64,000 bases of DNA from JALORV01 sp035429805 (lineage in GTDB: Bacteria > Pseudomonadota > Gammaproteobacteria > Burkholderiales > Burkholderiaceae_F). Where the stretch lies: contig DAOMFL010000009.1 in assembly GCA_035429805.1 (NCBI GenBank), positions 16,693 through 80,692 on the forward strand, in the 5' to 3' direction. The notes below the pieces were generated by a model that was given only the letters and a program-made list of their open reading frames with translations, was not told where the DNA came from and ran no database searches. The translations under genes and the position numbers were made by a program. This document shows positions 51,062 through 59,010 of the stretch, in pieces; positions within the stretch are counted from its first letter, which is position 1; the number at the start of each line of letters is the position of its first letter.

Positions 51062-51373
51062 ATGCATAACTATGTTGCTGAGATCAAGAAGTACACGCCT
51101 GAGGTCAATGAGGGTGCGCTTGCAGCAGTAGAGAAGTTCTGCGTCATCGCCATGCGCAACCCCGATTCCGCGCTCGTGTCAGCGACGGACCCGAAGGAGG
51201 TTGCAACGGTTCGTGACGGCTTCGCAGCCAAGAAGCTTGGGCTGACGCCCGCCGCCGCGGATGCGGGAATCAAGACGGTGGCGGAGAAGATGAAGGCCGC
51301 GAAGCAGAAGAATCGCGTGGTCTTCTACTACCTGCTTGCCGAAGCGACCGGCACATTGGGCAAGCTCAGTTGA
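51062..51373 (+). CDS. DUF2853 family protein
   Basis: The 103-residue protein matches DUF2853: NYVAEIKKYTPEVNEGALAA, CVIAMRNPDSALVSATDPKE, VRDGFAAKKLGL, and FYYLLAEATGTLGKL. It is a small soluble helical protein, function unknown. AAAGGGGA before the ATG at 51062 supports the start. GC content is lower than in its neighbours. Confidence 0.9.
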   Translation: MHNYVAEIKKYTPEVNEGALAAVEKFCVIAMRNPDSALVSATDPKEVATVRDGFAAKKLGLTPAAADAGIKTVAEKMKAAKQKNRVVFYYLLAEATGTLGKLS

Positions 51374-51591
51374 GCCCAGAGTGCTCCAGCGCGGAACGTC
51401 GCTGCAGCGGTCGGTCCTCTCGGTTGAGGGATGGGTAGCGCTGTTACGCGCTGGCGGGATGCGTGCACTGAGCCTGCTTCACGCATGAGAGTGGGGTTGC
51501 ACAAGGTTTTCCCCGCGCGTAGTGACGGAAGCGCGTTGAAGGACTTGCCGGACTCCGTCGGCACCGTCGTCCCAACTCGAGGAACAGGTGT

Positions 51592-52200
51592 ATGAACATC
51601 ACGGACATCCTCGCCCAGACGGGCGGCCTCCAGTCGGTAGCGCGCGAACTCGGTATCAGTGAGGCCCAGGCGGCGAGCGGCGCCGAGGCGCTGTTGCCGG
51701 CAATCCTGGGCGGATTCAAGAAGCAGGCGCAGGCCCAGCCCGCTGGTCTCGAAGGGCTCGGCGGTCTGCTCGGGCAACTCGGCGGCGGCGGACTGCTTGA
51801 CCAGGTGCTGGCGCCAGCGCCGACTGACTTAAGCCAGGGCAATGACGTGCTCGGTCAGATCTTCGGCTCCAGGGACGTGAGCCGCGCTGTTGCGCAGAAC
51901 GCGACCGCGCAGTCGGGCCTCGATCCGAGCATTCTCAAGAAGATGCTGCCGATGCTGGCGATGCTGGTCGCGGGCTTCATGGCGAAGCAGCACGATGCCA
52001 GCGCTACGGCCGCGGCCGTGCCACCGGCCGGCGGCGCGCTTGGCGGCCTGCTGGACAGCCTGCTCGGGGGCGCGACGGGAGCAGGTGGCGGCGTGAGCTC
52101 GGGCGGCGCGGCATCGGGTCTCGGCTCGCTGCTCGACCTGAACGGCGACGGCAATCCGCTGGACGACATTCTGCGGATGGCGGGCAAGGCGATGCGTTAG
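51592..52200 (+). CDS. DUF937 family protein (YidB-like)
   Basis: The 202-residue protein begins MNITDILAQTGGLQSVAREL, continues with EALLPAILGGFKKQAQAQP, and ends with LDLNGDGNPLDDILRMAGK, the DUF937 pattern including a calcium-loop-like LDLNGDGN. Gly/Ala-rich linkers separate helical parts. GAGGAAC precedes the ATG. Function unknown. Confidence 0.88.
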   Translation: MNITDILAQTGGLQSVARELGISEAQAASGAEALLPAILGGFKKQAQAQPAGLEGLGGLLGQLGGGGLLDQVLAPAPTDLSQGNDVLGQIFGSRDVSRAVAQNATAQSGLDPSILKKMLPMLAMLVAGFMAKQHDASATAAAVPPAGGALGGLLDSLLGGATGAGGGVSSGGAASGLGSLLDLNGDGNPLDDILRMAGKAMR

Positions 52201-52271
52201 CCGCGCCGTGCGCGATGGCGTCGCGCGCGGCGTAAGCCGATGTACTCGGTCAGCTCACAAGGGAGAACACC

Positions 52272-53012
52272 ATGAAGCGAGGCGTGGCTCTGGCGTTGGG
52301 AGCGTTCGTTGCGTGCCTGGCCTCGGCGCAGATGCCCAACCTGGACGACGTCATGAAGGGCATTCGTACGCTGCCCAAGACGCCGGCCGCCGGCTCTACG
52401 GTGGGCGCGCAGGACGAGAAGACCAACGCCGCCGGCATCAAGGAAGCGCTCGCGGTCGGCACCGAGAGGGCCGTCAAGAGTCTCTCGCAGGTGAACGGCT
52501 ATCTCGGCAATGCGGCGGTGAAGATCCTGATGCCGCCGAGCATCCAGAAGGTGGCGGACGTCGCGCGCATGGCCGGGTACCAGAAGGAGGTCGACGAGTT
52601 CATTCTCAGCATGAATCGCGCGGCCGAGGCCGCCGCGCCGCAGGCGGCCCGCTATTTCGGCGATGCCATCCGTGAAATGACGCTGGAGGACGTGCGCGGC
52701 ATCCTCACGGGCGGAGACACGGCGGCCACGGAATTCTTCCGTCGCAAGACGCACGACAGGCTCTACGCGGCCTTCAAGCCAGTCGTGTCAAAGAAGGTCA
52801 ACGAGGTCGGTACGACCCGCGCCTACAAAGACATGATGGGTCGCTACACAAGCGTGCCGATGATGGGCAAGCAGTCGCTCGACCTCGACGATTACGTCAC
52901 CAACAAGTCGCTGGACGGCCTGTTTTACATGCTCGGCGAGGAAGAGAAGAAGATCCGCACCAACCCGGCTGCCCGTACGACGGATCTCCTGAAATCGGTG
53001 TTCGGAAGATGA
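52272..53012 (+). CDS. DUF4197 secreted protein
   Basis: The 246-residue protein has a signal peptide (LALGAFVACLASAQ) and DUF4197 hallmarks: GIKEALAVGTERAVKSLSQV, VKILMPPSIQKVADVARMAG, GDTAATEFFRRKTHDRLYAA and YVTNKSLDGLFYMLGEEEKK. It is a periplasmic helical protein of unknown role. GGGAGAACACC precedes the ATG. Confidence 0.92.
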   Translation: MKRGVALALGAFVACLASAQMPNLDDVMKGIRTLPKTPAAGSTVGAQDEKTNAAGIKEALAVGTERAVKSLSQVNGYLGNAAVKILMPPSIQKVADVARMAGYQKEVDEFILSMNRAAEAAAPQAARYFGDAIREMTLEDVRGILTGGDTAATEFFRRKTHDRLYAAFKPVVSKKVNEVGTTRAYKDMMGRYTSVPMMGKQSLDLDDYVTNKSLDGLFYMLGEEEKKIRTNPAARTTDLLKSVFGR

Positions 53013-53115
53013 TCGCCGAGGCCGCGATACGCGCGCGAATCTGCGCGGGCGCGCTTCCGTTTGCCGCGCCGTTTCGCATTTCTTCAACCCTTCTCAACAG
53101 CAAGCCGGAGGAACC

Positions 53116-53544
53116 ATGAGTTTCGCGTCCGAGTTCAAGGAATTTGCCCTGAAGGGAAACGTCATGGATCTGGCGGTCGGCGTCATCATCGGAGCCGCAT
53201 TCGGCAGGATCGTTGATTCGATGGTCAAAGACCTGCTCATGCCAATCGTCGGAAGAATCTTCGGCGGGCTCGACTTCTCAAGCTTCTTCGTCATGCTCGC
53301 CAGCCCGCCCGCGGACTTCAAGGGCCCCATGACGTACGAAGCCCTCACCAAGGCCGGGGTGCCGCTGTTTGCGTACGGCAACTTCATTACGGTAGCGGTC
53401 AATTTCATGATCCTCGCGCTGATCATTTTCCTGATGGTCAAGCAGGTTAACCGTCTGAAGAAGAAAGCGCCGGCTGAGCCAGCCGCGGCGCCGCCGGAAG
53501 AGGTCTTGCTACTGCGCCAGATCCGCGACTCGCTCGCCAAGTAA
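53116..53544 (+). CDS. mscL: Large-conductance mechanosensitive channel MscL
   Basis: The 142-residue protein is standard MscL: the N-terminal helix EFKEFALKGNVMDLAVGVII, the TM1 gate GAAFGRIVDSMVKDLLMPIV, TM2 GNFITVAVNFMILALIIFLM and a charged C-terminal bundle LLLRQIRDSLAK. It releases solutes upon hypo-osmotic shock. It is 103 bases from the DUF4197 gene; GGAGGAACC precedes the ATG. Confidence 0.97.
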   Translation: MSFASEFKEFALKGNVMDLAVGVIIGAAFGRIVDSMVKDLLMPIVGRIFGGLDFSSFFVMLASPPADFKGPMTYEALTKAGVPLFAYGNFITVAVNFMILALIIFLMVKQVNRLKKKAPAEPAAAPPEEVLLLRQIRDSLAK

Positions 53545-53885
53545 CGCCTGTAGCGGCGCCACGAGCTCTCGCTAACTGACTTTCGTCGAGGCAGGGCTCG
53601 ACCATTGACCTAGGTTGAAAACGTAATCCCCGTCCACTTTTCCGAGATAAGAGACGGTGGTTGCCGACGGCCCGCAGCATCCGCGCGCGGGCCGTCGCAC
53701 GACTGCTTGCCCCCAGGATTTCGCACGGTCTCTGACCCCCGCCTTTGCGTTGAGGGCCGGTTTTCCGCTCGCCCAGGACCCGACTGCGTCCTCATGTGAG
53801 CCGGCGTTCGATGGCGGGCGCGCGCCGAGTACCGACGGACTGAACGACCAACGAGCCCGGTGGGGCGACGAATTTTCGAGCCTGC
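53545..53885. other. Intergenic stretch without recognised gene
   Basis: This 341-base gap separates convergent mscL and the ZIP-like gene. A minus-strand frame at 53572-53913 is open but has no ribosome-binding site and no family I can name; it is treated as non-coding. No terminator with a clear U-tract was found. Confidence 0.4.
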
Positions 53886-54599
53886 TCAGTGCCCCATTAA
53901 CTGAATCCCCCAAAACGTTAGGAACCCGCTGAACAGGACAAGCGTCGCGATGGGCTTCTCTTCGACCTCGTGCGCCTCCATCAGCAGTTCTTCCGTCACC
54001 AGGTAGAGCAGCGCGGCAGCACTGAATGACAAAGTGCCCGCGAGAGCGGCTGCCGATGCGCCGGACAGCAGCACGCTACCCAGTACCGCGAAGCCCAGCA
54101 CCGTGAGCCCAAGCGCGGTCGTGACCCCCACGATTCGCCAGCCAGCGATGCGCTCGGAGGTCACGGCCAATCCGAGGAACAGCAATTCGACCGAAAGACC
54201 CAACGCCAGCACAGTGCCGGTCTCGCTGCCCGCGGCAAAGCCGGCGCCGATGATGAACCCATCGGTGGCCACGTCCACGAAGGTGGCCACGAGCAAGCCC
54301 ACTGCCGCACCTTGCGCCGCGCCGTTGCCATGTCCTTCGAGCCGCGCGGTCCACAGCTTCAGGAAGTACATAAACACGCTGCCGGCGGCGAAGGCGCCCA
54401 GGACCACTTCCTTGGTTGCGTGCTCCTTGCCGATGTCCGGCAGCAACTCTACCGCTAGCGCCGCAAGGATGACGCCGGCCGCGAAGTGCTGGATGAGACT
54501 GCGCACCTGGCGCGAGGGTTTCCACAAGGCCGCGAGCGCGCCGCCGGACACGGCGACCCCGGCCGGGACGGCCATGATGAGCAGGGCGTTTGAGGTCAT
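53886..54599 (-). CDS. Divergent ZIP-family transporter-like membrane protein
   Basis: The 237-residue protein has about eight helices and ZIP-like text: HFAAGVILAALAVELLPD in TM2, TFVDVATDGFIIGAGFAAGS in TM4 and LGLSVELLFLGLAVTSE in TM5. The canonical HNxPEG and HExPE metal ligands are missing their His. GHGNG lies in the cytoplasmic loop. The ATG at 54599 is chosen; earlier in-frame ATGs give an unlikely N-terminus. It may be a non-zinc or inactive homologue. Confidence 0.82.
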   Translation of the reverse strand: MTSNALLIMAVPAGVAVSGGALAALWKPSRQVRSLIQHFAAGVILAALAVELLPDIGKEHATKEVVLGAFAAGSVFMYFLKLWTARLEGHGNGAAQGAAVGLLVATFVDVATDGFIIGAGFAAGSETGTVLALGLSVELLFLGLAVTSERIAGWRIVGVTTALGLTVLGFAVLGSVLLSGASAAALAGTLSFSAAALLYLVTEELLMEAHEVEEKPIATLVLFSGFLTFWGIQLMGH

Positions 54600-54967
54600 A
54601 GACGCTTCAATGCGGGCAAAGTGACTCGGCATTGTCACCTGCGCGAACTTGATTCCCACTGATCCGCCGCAGCGCGGATGCACGCGAGTCGGCGTTAAGT
54701 TCAAACACTTGTTTGCTCGATCTGAAGGAGCGGGCATGAGGCCGACGGCATCCACATCATGTTCTCGGCCAATTTGGAAGTCGTGTGTCGACTGTCGGCC
54801 ATATCACTTGTCTAAGATCTGCTTGCGGGTCGTCTGAACGGCGGCTACCGCCCTTTCGCCTCTCGGACCGGTCATCCCCTAGCTGGCTACTTCACCAGCC
54901 ATGCTGGACGCGGCCGTCAGGAGGATTTGCGGACACCCCGGCTTCCTTTGGGACTTCAATATCGCAA
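54600..54967. other. Intergenic stretch next to Tn7-like remnant
   Basis: This 368-base region separates the ZIP-like gene from the repeat cluster. No frame has a plausible gene. It probably holds the ZIP promoter and the outer edge of the mobile element. I saw no target duplication with certainty. Confidence 0.45.
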
Positions 54968-55022
54968 TTGTCCGAAAGAATTCTTTCTTGTCCGAAGGAA
55001 TTCTTTCTTGTCCGAAAGAATT
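54968..55022 (+). repeat. 2.75 tandem copies of a 20-bp palindrome-containing repeat
   Basis: Units start at 54968, 54988 and 55008 with consensus TTGTCCGAAAGAATTCTTTC. The inner 14 bases, GAAAGAATTCTTTC, form a perfect palindrome in unit 1; unit 2 has one mismatch. The third is cut after 15 bases. The TGTCCGAA part is similar to the TGTTCCGAA motifs found 100 bases on, so these may be related binding sites of one transposase. Confidence 0.85.
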
Positions 55023-55073
55023 GCTCGTCGCCATCAGTACGTGGGCGAATCGCACGCGATCGCGAGCGCCTCA

Positions 55074-55286
55074 TTCCGAACTTAATTCCGTCTCAACTGC
55101 GCACTGTTCTGAACTTTATTCCCGTGTTCCGAACTTAATTCCTCTGCACCAACGAGCCTGGTAGCGAGTAATTAAGTTCGGAACACATTTCAGAGGGATG
55201 ACACTCAAAATGTGGGGGCAGCAAAGTTCGGAACTCACGCCGCTTTCTGCCTGACAACGCGCGTGCCGACGGAACTAAGTTCGGAA
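55074..55286. repeat. Six-copy TTCCGAACTTAATTCC array, three direct and three inverted
   Basis: Direct copies begin at 55074, 55107 (two mismatches) and 55127; inverted copies are centred on AAGTTCGG at 55174, 55224 and 55277. Copies at 55125-55140 and 55170-55185 form a perfect 16-bp inverted repeat, TGTTCCGAACTTAATT, ending TGT/ACA. The spacing (20-53 bases) and TGT...ACA ends resemble TnsB-binding sites at Tn7-like ends. That assignment is inferred. Confidence 0.8.
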
Positions 55287-55669
55287 AGTTGCGTTCTATG
55301 CGCGAAATTCGCCACCTGGAATGCTCTAAAACGGCTACTGTCGCTGAAGAGCGGTCTGAAGGCCCATCGCGCGGCTGAAGCTGCGGCCCTCACAAACCAG
55401 TTGGATCTAGTTAGTCCTTCGCGCCAGCCCGCCGGAGTTCGCTCGACGTCCGCGGGGCGCCCGGCCGCGAACACCGAAGCTTCCACGAGCGGCGTGCGGT
55501 CGTCAGAACCGGTGCAGCCACCGTCCGACGCGCAGAGCGCGATAAGGCGATTTCGTCAGGCGGCCTGACGAAGCGAAGCCTAGGCATGCGGTTTCGACTT
55601 TTCCCGGGCACTGCTACAGCGAGTCGGCTGCGATGCCAACTTCAGTTCTCAATCGATCAAGGAGCGCAT
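55287..55669. other. Leader of TnsC-like gene, possible coding relic
   Basis: No complete gene is seen. A plus-strand open segment ends at 55568 and translates to LKRLLSLKSGLKAHRAAEAA and a Ser/Pro/Ala-rich tail ending RRFRQAA, about 100 bases before tnsC. In intact Tn7-like elements tnsB sits here, so it might be the decayed end of tnsB; I cannot confirm it by similarity. Confidence 0.35.
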
Positions 55670-57148
55670 ATGAGCGACCAGAGCGACAGTCTGTTCGATT
55701 GTGACAACCCACTTATAGAGGCGATCGGCAGGTACGTTCCGTACGACGACTGGCCCGCAATCCTCGAGAGAGATCCTCTCAAGGGCATCGACTTCGGCGC
55801 CCTCGATGAGGAACGCAAGGACTTCTACATCGAGCTCGTTCAGAAGCGGTTTGCCGCGACGGCGACGTCGCTCGAGGTCGCCGCTTCGCTCCAGACGATG
55901 ATCCGCACGAGTTACAGGTTGCGGAATCCCACGCTGCCAGAGCAGCGACGGCGGCTGGCTGCCATGGTCGCGAGCCGCGGCAAGCGCATTTCCGAGCTCG
56001 AACTCGGTGACCCGATCGTGTACGGCAAGCTGATCATGGGTGTGACGGGACTGGGGAAGTCCGTCATGGTTGAGAGGTCCCTGTCGCTAGTCCCGAAGGT
56101 CTGCGTGCACGAACGGTGCGAGGCCGCGGGCTGGATTCGGCACGTTCAGATTCCCGTGGTTGTCGTTGCCATGCCGGCCAGCCGGGGTGGACTGCTGTAC
56201 GCGATCCTGGAGGCGATAGATCGCGCCGCTGGCACGAATTACCGGCGAGATTACGCCAACAGCAAAGTGTGGACCGTGGATAAGTTGTTCATTGAGGTCG
56301 CCGTGCTTCTGGCGCTGCACTCGGTGGGGTTGCTAGTCGTCGAAGAGATCCAGGTGAGGAATTTCGCTCTATCGCCGCACCGCGAGGAACTGCTGCTCTT
56401 CTTCCTCCGACTGCTGAATCAGGGCATCCCCGTGGTTCTCATCGGGAACCCGCTGGGCTTTTCCCAGATTGATGACTTCAGCCAGGACACGCGCCGCCTG
56501 ACGCGCTCCGACCCGGTCGAGCTTATGCCCGCGCCGAGCGTGGAGCTAGAAGACTGGGATCAGGGCATTGCGCCCGCAATCTGGGAATACGGTTCGACAG
56601 AGGGATCACCGACCTATAAAGATGTTCGTCATGATCTCTGGCGGCACAGTGGCGGCTTTCCGGACTTCGCGGCGATGATTGGCGCTGGGACGCTGCGACT
56701 TGCCCGCCGCAATGGTGGGCGCACTGCCGAGCACCTAAAGCGCTTCATCGACGAGTCGCCCCGCCTCAAGATGAATCGAGACCTAATCGATGGATTCGCT
56801 CTCAAAGATCCATTGAAACTGAGCCGCTACCTGGATGTACCGTGGGAAGACTATGCACTCCGTTGGGGATACGACCTAAACGATGTTGTGGCCATGGGCG
56901 GGCGTGCAGGCGCGGAGAGCACTTCAGAGCTTTCGGACGACGATACGAAGGCGCTGGTCGGCCTTCATGCGCGTCTTCGAGCTCAGCACCGGCGTTCGCT
57001 GACGCAGGCAAGAAGGCGCGCCGAGAAGGATGAGGCCGCTCGTGCCAAGGCGCAGCCCGGCGACCTTCGTGGCGTCGACGACCGGTCGAAGTGTCTCGCC
57101 AAGGGTATCGATGCGCTCAGAAAGGAACTGGAGTCTGCTGGCGCGTAG
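55670..57148 (+). CDS. TnsC/TniB-like AAA+ transposition ATPase
   Basis: The 492-residue ATPase has Walker A GVTGLGKS at 124-131, Walker B LLVVEE at 221-226, and downstream sensor text VVLIGNPLGF then RLTRSDPVELMPAPS, matching TnsC/TniB. The N-terminus and a basic coiled C-terminus (RAQHRRSLTQARRRAEKDEA) may contact TnsB or DNA. In Tn7, TnsC joins target selectors to the transposase. AAGGAG six bases upstream supports the ATG at 55670. It faces TniQ convergently, unlike the usual co-linear order. Confidence 0.87.
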   Translation: MSDQSDSLFDCDNPLIEAIGRYVPYDDWPAILERDPLKGIDFGALDEERKDFYIELVQKRFAATATSLEVAASLQTMIRTSYRLRNPTLPEQRRRLAAMVASRGKRISELELGDPIVYGKLIMGVTGLGKSVMVERSLSLVPKVCVHERCEAAGWIRHVQIPVVVVAMPASRGGLLYAILEAIDRAAGTNYRRDYANSKVWTVDKLFIEVAVLLALHSVGLLVVEEIQVRNFALSPHREELLLFFLRLLNQGIPVVLIGNPLGFSQIDDFSQDTRRLTRSDPVELMPAPSVELEDWDQGIAPAIWEYGSTEGSPTYKDVRHDLWRHSGGFPDFAAMIGAGTLRLARRNGGRTAEHLKRFIDESPRLKMNRDLIDGFALKDPLKLSRYLDVPWEDYALRWGYDLNDVVAMGGRAGAESTSELSDDDTKALVGLHARLRAQHRRSLTQARRRAEKDEAARAKAQPGDLRGVDDRSKCLAKGIDALRKELESAGA

Positions 57149-57189
57149 ACCGACGATTTAGACGGTTTGTAGGAAGGGAGTACTGCCAA

Positions 57190-58593
57190 TCAAGTCGTGC
57201 GCATTCCGTGAGGGCACCGTTTGAGCGGCTCTGTCGGAAGGAGGTCACCCTTCCACGGAGGCCGGCCCTTGCGCCGCGGCAGCAAGGCATCCAAGTAGGC
57301 GGGAGCGTATCTGTACACCCAGGCGAACCCCCTCATATGAGCTCGGCGTGCGGCGAACCTTGTGGCTTTGTCGCCGTTTGACTCCACATAATCAAGAAGG
57401 ACTCGCTTGTAGTGTGCAACGCCTCGGCGAATGATGGCTCGTTCCCGTCTTTCGCGAAGTGTTGGATAGGTGCAGACGAGGCCAATAACCGCGGACGGCG
57501 GTACTCCAAACTTGCGCGCCACTTGATCCAATGAACTTCCTAAGAGTGCGCGCATCAGTGGCAAAGACAGAACAAGCTTGGACCGGCCACGCGCTGGCAC
57601 TAGTCTTCTTCCCTGCTCCAGGTTGCCGGGGTCGGCGTCGAGATGGCGCGCAGCGAAGAAGTTGTAGTCGTCGGCGTCATCGAAGAGTACGGCTGCGCAC
57701 AAGAGCCCGACGAATAGATGTTCCTGGTACGCAACGCCTGCCATGAAAGCCGCCGGCCAACGTGACGTCAAGCCATTGTGCTGGTCGTAGCCGATTCGCT
57801 CGAGCCAGTCGCGAGGAGCGACGGACTCCACGATCTTTTCGAAACGGTGCGGCAACGAATGCGGGTCTCCACGAAGCTCAGGCATAGCTCTTATGCGCTC
57901 AGTCAATAGCGCTCTGCGCTGCTGCGGTCCAAGCGGCGTTAGCGATCCGTTGAGAGCCGCGGCCACGAATTTGGCAAAGCGAATTCGGAACGGCCTGGTG
58001 CTTGCGCGCGGTTCGTTCGGCGAGGTCCAGAAAGCGGGATGAGCAAGATCGGCGGGCGTGAGCAGCAAGCCATAGGCGCCGGGTGCCGAACTTGACGTGA
58101 GGCGCGGCCGAAACAGCGGCTCGCCATGTGCCGGGCAAACATCGACGCCGAGGACCTGGTGCACGCGGCGCGCGTAGCCGAATCCTCGGCGGGCAAAGTC
58201 ATCCTCCGCGCAGGCGGCGCAGTACCAGCGGGCAGATTTGACGCATGGACGATCGAGCGCGCCGAGTGTTCCTGAAAGAGACACGTACCTGCCGGCGACA
58301 GACTGCTCGAGCGTCGCTTGATAGGTTCGCGGATTTGAGAAGGGCCGAAACAGCGGCAGGTACGTGTGCGCCTCCAAGAAATCGGAGGCGGTTCGATAGC
58401 CAGCCCCCTCTAGATACTTGAACACCTTCAGACCGCCGCCGAGGGACACAAAGTGCAGCTTGAAGGATGCGTTCAGATGTCTTGCTATCGACTCGCGCAA
58501 CGCGCATGCAGTGCCGTTCTCCTTCCAGACGACAGCCAGCAGGCTCTCCAGACATTGATCGGGCAAGGCCAGAGGAATGTTGGCGATGTTCAC
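57190..58593 (-). CDS. TniQ/TnsD-family target-site protein
   Basis: The 467-residue protein has a TniQ N-terminal domain (NIPLALPDQCLESLLAVVWK), and the zinc knuckle Cys125, Cys128, Cys153, His156 in WYCAACAEDD and VCPAHGEPL. A C-terminal helix-turn-helix-like part has DQVARKFGVPPSAVIGLV. The start is the GTG at 58593: GGAGG is eight bases upstream, and GTGA overlaps the XRE stop. An ATG at 58686 would extend into the XRE gene. TniQ recruits TnsC to targets. Confidence 0.85.
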   Translation of the reverse strand: MNIANIPLALPDQCLESLLAVVWKENGTACALRESIARHLNASFKLHFVSLGGGLKVFKYLEGAGYRTASDFLEAHTYLPLFRPFSNPRTYQATLEQSVAGRYVSLSGTLGALDRPCVKSARWYCAACAEDDFARRGFGYARRVHQVLGVDVCPAHGEPLFRPRLTSSSAPGAYGLLLTPADLAHPAFWTSPNEPRASTRPFRIRFAKFVAAALNGSLTPLGPQQRRALLTERIRAMPELRGDPHSLPHRFEKIVESVAPRDWLERIGYDQHNGLTSRWPAAFMAGVAYQEHLFVGLLCAAVLFDDADDYNFFAARHLDADPGNLEQGRRLVPARGRSKLVLSLPLMRALLGSSLDQVARKFGVPPSAVIGLVCTYPTLRERRERAIIRRGVAHYKRVLLDYVESNGDKATRFAARRAHMRGFAWVYRYAPAYLDALLPRRKGRPPWKGDLLPTEPLKRCPHGMRTT

Positions 58594-58934
58594 TTCTTGA
58601 TCCTCCCCGCGAACGCCCGTTGCACGGCGGCCATCGAATCCAGCGCCTTTGCAATGGCTCGTGCATGGGCTGCACTGCCATCCCACAATTTGTCTACGGC
58701 GTTGTCGATCTGCCGCCGGCCCAGATCAGTTGCCCCGGGCGCAGTCCTGATCGACCTCGCATAGCGGCAGAGTCTTTGAACGTTTTGCGACTCGCGCTTC
58801 GCTGATCCAGCGAGGATCCGGCTGACCTGGCTCTGATCTACGCCGCTGTGCTGTGCGATCTCCTCCTGAGTAACTCTGCGCGCAGCCACCTGTCTCGCAA
58901 GCTCTTCGATCAGCCTTCGCCAGTCTTCCGCCAT
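58590..58934 (-). CDS. XRE-family helix-turn-helix protein
   Basis: The 114-residue protein has an HTH at about 21-44, VTQEEIAQHSGVDQSQVSRI, then a helical tail. It overlaps the tniQ GTG by four bases, so it is co-translated with it. Direct repeats upstream may be its operator. It could repress the element or serve as a transposition cofactor as XRE proteins do in some CAST elements; the latter is inference. Confidence 0.87.
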   Translation of the reverse strand: MAEDWRRLIEELARQVAARRVTQEEIAQHSGVDQSQVSRILAGSAKRESQNVQRLCRYARSIRTAPGATDLGRRQIDNAVDKLWDGSAAHARAIAKALDSMAAVQRAFAGRIKK

Positions 58935-58947
58935 CAGTTAAAAGCAC

Positions 58948-58966
58948 ATATGCAAATATGCAAATA
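58948..58966 (-). promoter_or_regulatory. AT-rich direct repeat upstream of XRE gene
   Basis: The plus strand reads ATATGCAAATATGCAAATA, two and a part copies of an 8-base unit ATATGCAA, in an otherwise GC-rich region. It lies 14 bases before the XRE start codon, the usual position for an autoregulatory operator over a -10 region. No canonical -35 was identified. Confidence 0.5.
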
Positions 58967-59010
58967 ATACTGCACTGCGCTCCCCGCGGCGTCAATGGCC
59001 CGGACTTCGG

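Noticed and set aside
53572..53913. 113-residue minus-strand ORF between mscL and the ZIP-like gene
   Set aside because: It overlaps the ZIP-like C-terminus, has no ribosome-binding site and no recognisable domain; a conserved non-coding or relic sequence remains possible.
54968..55286. CRISPR array
   Set aside because: The repeats are adjacent or irregularly spaced and partly inverted, with no uniform unique spacers and no cas genes nearby.
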